This document shows, in pieces, positions 61,001-64,000 of a stretch of 64,000 nucleotides of DNA. Source of the DNA: Bacteroidales bacterium (GTDB lineage: Bacteria; Bacteroidota; Bacteroidia; Bacteroidales; TTA-H9); contig JAQVCV010000016.1 of NCBI GenBank assembly GCA_028689615.1, positions 1-64,000 on the forward strand, given 5' to 3'. The translations under genes were made by a program, and so were the position numbers. Under the pieces are notes generated by a model. It saw only the letters and a program-made list of their open reading frames with translations, searched no databases and was not told the DNA's origin. The first letter of the stretch is position 1. The number at the start of each line of letters is the position of its first letter.

Positions 61001-64000
61001 TACAAAGAGGATTGCCTATGAAGAATTCGATTCATACGGATTTGCCCACAAAGTAATTTCTTCTTACTCAATTGACCAAACCACCTTCAGCCATTTCGAA
61101 CAACATGCCATTGGGTACCATCATATACTCAATAATGACGTAATGATACTAGGACTCCAAGATTATGACTCTGTAAAACACATACTTACAGGCACTAGTG
61201 ATGTGAAGCGGGTAACTAATTTCCAATATTATCCAAATTCTGCAAAAGTACAAGCAATTACTCTAAATGCGGGGACTCTGTTTCAATCGGTCGTTAGTTA
61301 TACTTATGATGCATTTGGTAATATAAAATCTTCGGTTAAAGCTTGCAGTGGCTTTCCCAGTCGAACCGATAGCACAATCTACAGTAATGACGGTCGCTTT
61401 TTAGTTCGAACACGGAATGCCTTGAATCACCAAACTTCCTATCTGTACGACGTAGTTACGGGAAATCTTACATCAACTATTGATGCTAATGGGTTGAAAA
61501 CCTGTTTTTTCTACGATCCGTTTAGGGTGTTAGAGAAAACTACCTTCCCTGATGGACGTAATTCTGTGTTTGTTACACGATGGGTTGACGAATCAATTAG
61601 AGAAGCTCCTTCAGATGCTCTGTACTATTCTTGGGAAAAAACATCCGGTGGACCCCTAAAAAAGGTTTTCTATAACAAAAGAAAACAAGCTTTGAGAGAA
61701 TGTTCAGTAGGAGCCAATTCTAAAGTAATCTGTAAAGACTTTGAGTATTCCTATTCTGCCCCCACAGCAGGATTGCTTCTAAGGGAATCGAATCCGTACT
61801 TTGCTGATAACGGAAATGGATGGCCTATTGAAAATTCGATTGAATTGTATTGGACAAACTATACTTATAACAGCAAGCGCGAGGCTTCAAAAATTATCCA
61901 ACCCAATGGAGCAACAATGGAAACAACCTCTTACCAGCGAATTTATACTACACAAGATTATAATGGGACTATTTCCAGAAAAGAGTTCGATGAGGCTGGT
62001 TGGCTAATAAAGGTAACCGATAACAATACAGAAGAGGTAGCCTATAGTTACACCGCTGACGGTAAGCCGGAGAGAATCGTTTTGAACAGCAATCAAACAG
62101 ACGCTATTCGTTATAGTTACAATGAATTAGGAAAAGTTGATACCCTTCAGGATCCACACATTGGAACAAAAACTTTTCTTTACAGCCCATTTGGTGAGAT
62201 GACCAGAGTAACCAACTCCAGAAATCAAAACACGAATACCAGTTACGACAAACTTGGCAGACCAACTGTTTCTTCTTCCCCTGAGGGCGTAGCAAGATGG
62301 TATTACGATAATCCACAAAATGGAATTGGATTGTTGGATTATTCTCAGTTTTTTCCAACTGGCGGAGAGTATGGTTTTCTTTTAAAGAAAAACAGATACG
62401 ATTCTCAGTGCAGGCTGGTAAGAAGTACCCAGGGAATGGACAACGATACTCTTTCATTCACTTATTCGTATGGCCTCTTTGGAAGGCTGACGAAAACTAC
62501 TTATCCTTCCGGTTTTACAGTTTTGAATCACTACGACGTCAATGGGTTTACATCGAAAATATCCAATATTTGCTATGGTACTATCTGGGAGTTGCAATCG
62601 CAAAATTCATTTGGGAGCGTTTGTGGAGCAGCATTAGGTTCGTTATTCAATTATGCCAGAGAATATAACCCATTAACAAACAGACTGATTAAAAATAGTG
62701 TGATCAGGCGATTGAATTCTTCAAAAATCTATGAGGGGGGGTATTCCTGGAATATGGTTGGAAATATGGTGCGCAGAACAGATAGTTTGCGTGGTCTTGA
62801 AGAAACCTTTCATTACACACAGCTCAACCAATTGGATGATACCTACTTAAATGGTACAAATACTGCCCATGTGACTTATGGAGGTTTGGGAACCTTTATA
62901 AGCCGCAGCGATGTAGGTTCCTATACCTACGGCGAAGGCAATGCCGGCCCGCAGGCAGTAACCAGGATTCAGGCCGCCCCTGGTGTCTTTCCAGCAGTTG
63001 ATCAGGTTGTTCAAACCTACACCTCGTTCGACAAAATCCAGGAGTTGACCGAAGGCTCCCTTTCGCTGAAAGTATTGTACGACGATGCAGGGCAAAAACT
63101 GCTACAGGCCATAACCAACAACCAGACCCAGGAAACCACCACCACGCTTTACCAGGGTTTTTCAGAGAAGGTCACTACCGGCAGCATGGTGAAGACTATG
63201 GATTACATTGCCTCGCCCGAGGGGGTAGTGGCCATCTTCACCAGGAACGGTAATACTGACAGTACATTGCACTTTCTGGTGAAAGACTATGCCGGAAGCA
63301 TAATAGGTATCCTGAACCCTGATGGTACCTATGCTCAGGAACTGAGCTATGATGCCTGGGGCCGCCGCCGCAATCCCACCACCTGGCAGCCTTACATCGG
63401 CACCATGCCACAAGCTCTTTATACCCGCGGCTACACCATGCACGAGCACTTAGCCAACTTCGGGCTTATTGATATGAAAGGCCGCGTGTACGACCCGCTG
63501 GTAGGCCACTTCCTTTCCGCCGACCCGTTTATACAGGCTCCGGAGTTCAGCCTCAGCTTCAACCGCTACAGCTATTGCCTCAACAACCCCCTGCTCTATA
63601 CCGATCCCACAGGTTTCTTTGCCGAGGGACCCGATGTTGATGCTTCTGGCCTCAGCAACAATTTTGATGGAAGCAACGATTTGGGAAGTGCGAATTCTGG
63701 GGCGGAAACAAGGTGTAATACCGATAGACAGACCGACCCTAATTGGAATGACGATGGATATATTGCAACATGGGACGGGACTAAATATGTTTATGAGTAT
63801 TTAAATGACGTGGGAAATCTTGTTGGAAAGGATTTGTATAGATACCAAGGCGGTTTGCTTGATGGATCGACTGCTGTGTATGACCAGAAAACAGGAGAAT
63901 GTGTTGATGTACTGCCTCCTAGCCAAACCTCTGAGATTGACCCATTGACCGGGCGGGAAAACCTTATGCCTTTGGTAGATGCAAACTGGATTATTGATTT
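58074..64000 (+). CDS. SpvB/VCBS/RHS-repeat protein, 3' end beyond the window
   Basis: An open frame of 1975 codons from the ATG at 58074 to the right edge without a stop (sampled regions through the gene were translated and are open). Signal peptide MKKAIYILCIWFGAFSGIAQ; SpvB-like N-terminal region near residues 100-165 (ATYSVPLDLPQGINGCQPT, GEGWSIGG); FG-GAP/VCBS calcium-binding type repeats at ~400-720 (INIDNNGHTDLA, GDFNGDNITEF, ADFSGDGALDLA, GDFNGDSKTDI, ADFNEDGCTDL); YD/RHS repeats from ~1080; and the RHS core at ~1765-1860 (YDAWGRRRNP, GRVYDPLVGHFLSADPF, NRYSYCLNNPLLYTDPTGFF). After FDGSNDL (~1870) a unique tip begins and is cut off. This build is that of RHS/TcB-TcC-type cocoon proteins delivering a C-terminal toxin; the tip's activity cannot be read here. 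Confidence 0.85.
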   Translation, partial: MKKAIYILCIWFGAFSGIAQQVNVAPSFILNQLVSENVEYKARDFVRFENGFRYCASNGNSLRAHIDPNLLFPPTTGTTGGPELNDKGIVHLFEGNFGVAPSGAATYSVPLDLPQGINGCQPTLSLNYNSTGSLGIMGEGWSIGGISCIEIVPSTYSYDGYVQAVQLNQGDPLVLDGKLLKWVDEASGKLKFEDDNQTMVVAINPNNLSLGFTVFHPDGTKILYGQNENSRYYLQSNSSPIAWYIQKVENIDGNSYTYSYSNDMIDGGFYPIDIQYTSNLSQNISATFKVEFHYTYWYNPPKKYFRYISNVSNYSRITKLLDSISISNVQCNSLLEGYKLYYTCSQVEFVNHPQLSLIYRRGPNGLQTNPIKFRYNEYETSDKLYKCSQDLSNKNGVVVDPINIDNNGHTDLAIKYVRGAGGSGYEKALQIYRNTTTVNSENGSLNTGFMLLSTIDLTYTVAQLNHCVSGDFNGDNITEFLQIYKFNSQNTGGFIGHLNSLNQYVEGENCFPAYFPAINDPFEVICADFSGDGALDLAFFINENQNGMKVQFLLQDPATSTFSTIVSINNLNLGHLDASNSSNRILVGDYYGDGKASVLYCPGDPGIPSAEYSYLIKLNNANDMILLDRFESISDDDLYENLLSGDFNGDSKTDIVRLFKSGTTCQLDFLLSNGTGAFIENGPYNLPGAGSNWTNFGISTADFNEDGCTDLSLVYKSDELIIMPYNAYYKYYRRDVFLNLTGMNTLRYKVVDFIQHIDTCDYNYAFSKPSSCFGNFTGLNNHTMFTVTGNHLNDPGQEFVITDYTKNTANRGLTTIVNSFGDSIQLTYKPFTFDNLPPVAYSSDTFPLRPDFSARNVVSKIRRNYGGNQFDSKVLYETGWVHSLGKGFLGFNTVSIQNLAEGTAVTDYNTVVRPFYSAVNSKTVHSIKVNGNYTNSTIKERRYDFTQTGTGKAWRYRSDLTQLIEKNFTETGYLFNTKRIAYEEFDSYGFAHKVISSYSIDQTTFSHFEQHAIGYHHILNNDVMILGLQDYDSVKHILTGTSDVKRVTNFQYYPNSAKVQAITLNAGTLFQSVVSYTYDAFGNIKSSVKACSGFPSRTDSTIYSNDGRFLVRTRNALNHQTSYLYDVVTGNLTSTIDANGLKTCFFYDPFRVLEKTTFPDGRNSVFVTRWVDESIREAPSDALYYSWEKTSGGPLKKVFYNKRKQALRECSVGANSKVICKDFEYSYSAPTAGLLLRESNPYFADNGNGWPIENSIELYWTNYTYNSKREASKIIQPNGATMETTSYQRIYTTQDYNGTISRKEFDEAGWLIKVTDNNTEEVAYSYTADGKPERIVLNSNQTDAIRYSYNELGKVDTLQDPHIGTKTFLYSPFGEMTRVTNSRNQNTNTSYDKLGRPTVSSSPEGVARWYYDNPQNGIGLLDYSQFFPTGGEYGFLLKKNRYDSQCRLVRSTQGMDNDTLSFTYSYGLFGRLTKTTYPSGFTVLNHYDVNGFTSKISNICYGTIWELQSQNSFGSVCGAALGSLFNYAREYNPLTNRLIKNSVIRRLNSSKIYEGGYSWNMVGNMVRRTDSLRGLEETFHYTQLNQLDDTYLNGTNTAHVTYGGLGTFISRSDVGSYTYGEGNAGPQAVTRIQAAPGVFPAVDQVVQTYTSFDKIQELTEGSLSLKVLYDDAGQKLLQAITNNQTQETTTTLYQGFSEKVTTGSMVKTMDYIASPEGVVAIFTRNGNTDSTLHFLVKDYAGSIIGILNPDGTYAQELSYDAWGRRRNPTTWQPYIGTMPQALYTRGYTMHEHLANFGLIDMKGRVYDPLVGHFLSADPFIQAPEFSLSFNRYSYCLNNPLLYTDPTGFFAEGPDVDASGLSNNFDGSNDLGSANSGAETRCNTDRQTDPNWNDDGYIATWDGTKYVYEYLNDVGNLVGKDLYRYQGGLLDGSTAVYDQKTGECVDVLPPSQTSEIDPLTGRENLMPLVDANWIID
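63501..63683 (+). repeat. RHS core segment duplicated at 50233-50415
   Basis: 183 bp encoding PLVGHFLSADPF to FDGSNDL, about 94% identical by eye count to the orphan fragment 13 kb upstream; sequences diverge directly after it. Confidence 0.9.

Overview
The window comes from a Bacteroidota (Bacteroidales-like) chromosome. The support is a SusC/SusD pair, many secreted proteins ending in type IX secretion (T9SS) type A sorting domains, a gliding/T9SS-associated GldF permease, promoters of the TTTG-N19-TAnnTTTG kind typical of this phylum, a PPi-type phosphofructokinase and few recognisable Shine-Dalgarno sites. The core (0.6-46.6 kb) is densely coded and GC-moderate; the right side (46.6-64 kb) is an accessory region, AT-richer and full of repeats.

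Layout. 1-0.6 kb: a 310-bp tandem non-coding repeat. 0.75-8.6 kb (minus): two tandem DUF4139/MuiA-like secreted proteins, a Cthe_2159-type beta-helix carbohydrate-binding protein coupled to a small T9SS cargo protein, and rmlA. 8.7-13.8 kb (minus): an RND/MMPL exporter, PPi-dependent phosphofructokinase and dCMP deaminase, then gldF with its own terminator. 14-19.6 kb (plus): a heavy-metal efflux system in which the CusA-like pump and TolC-like outer-membrane channel are one polypeptide, followed by the adaptor lipoprotein. 19.6-34.4 kb: a polysaccharide utilisation locus probably for beta-1,2-glucan: a divergent Nudix-fold regulator, GH144, GH3, a second GH144 with a T9SS tail, a two-repeat surface binding protein, SusC, SusD and a sugar MFS importer. 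The control region carries three GTGT-N7-ACAC palindromes, one lying on the predicted start of the operon. 34.4-46.6 kb: tRNA-Arg(CCU), fumC, arsC-like, a 1990-aa alpha-2-macroglobulin lacking the thioester, a lipoprotein, free-Met-sulfoxide reductase, three small genes, AlkD-type repair protein, YraN and LD-carboxypeptidase.

46.6-64 kb holds decayed repeats, a DUF4143 ATPase between direct repeats, an orphan RHS core fragment carrying several hairpin-forming in-frame insertions, a BNR-type T9SS protein, a T9SS pseudogene, an IS4-family element with 19-bp inverted repeats, another T9SS protein, a coiled-coil tail-fibre-like protein, and a large SpvB/VCBS/RHS protein that runs off the right edge. 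The most unusual signal is the family of small palindromic elements with variable arms and a related GAG..CGA loop, inserted in frame in the orphan RHS fragment and also found as non-coding copies beside it. No single clear-cut undescribed defence or secretion system was seen.
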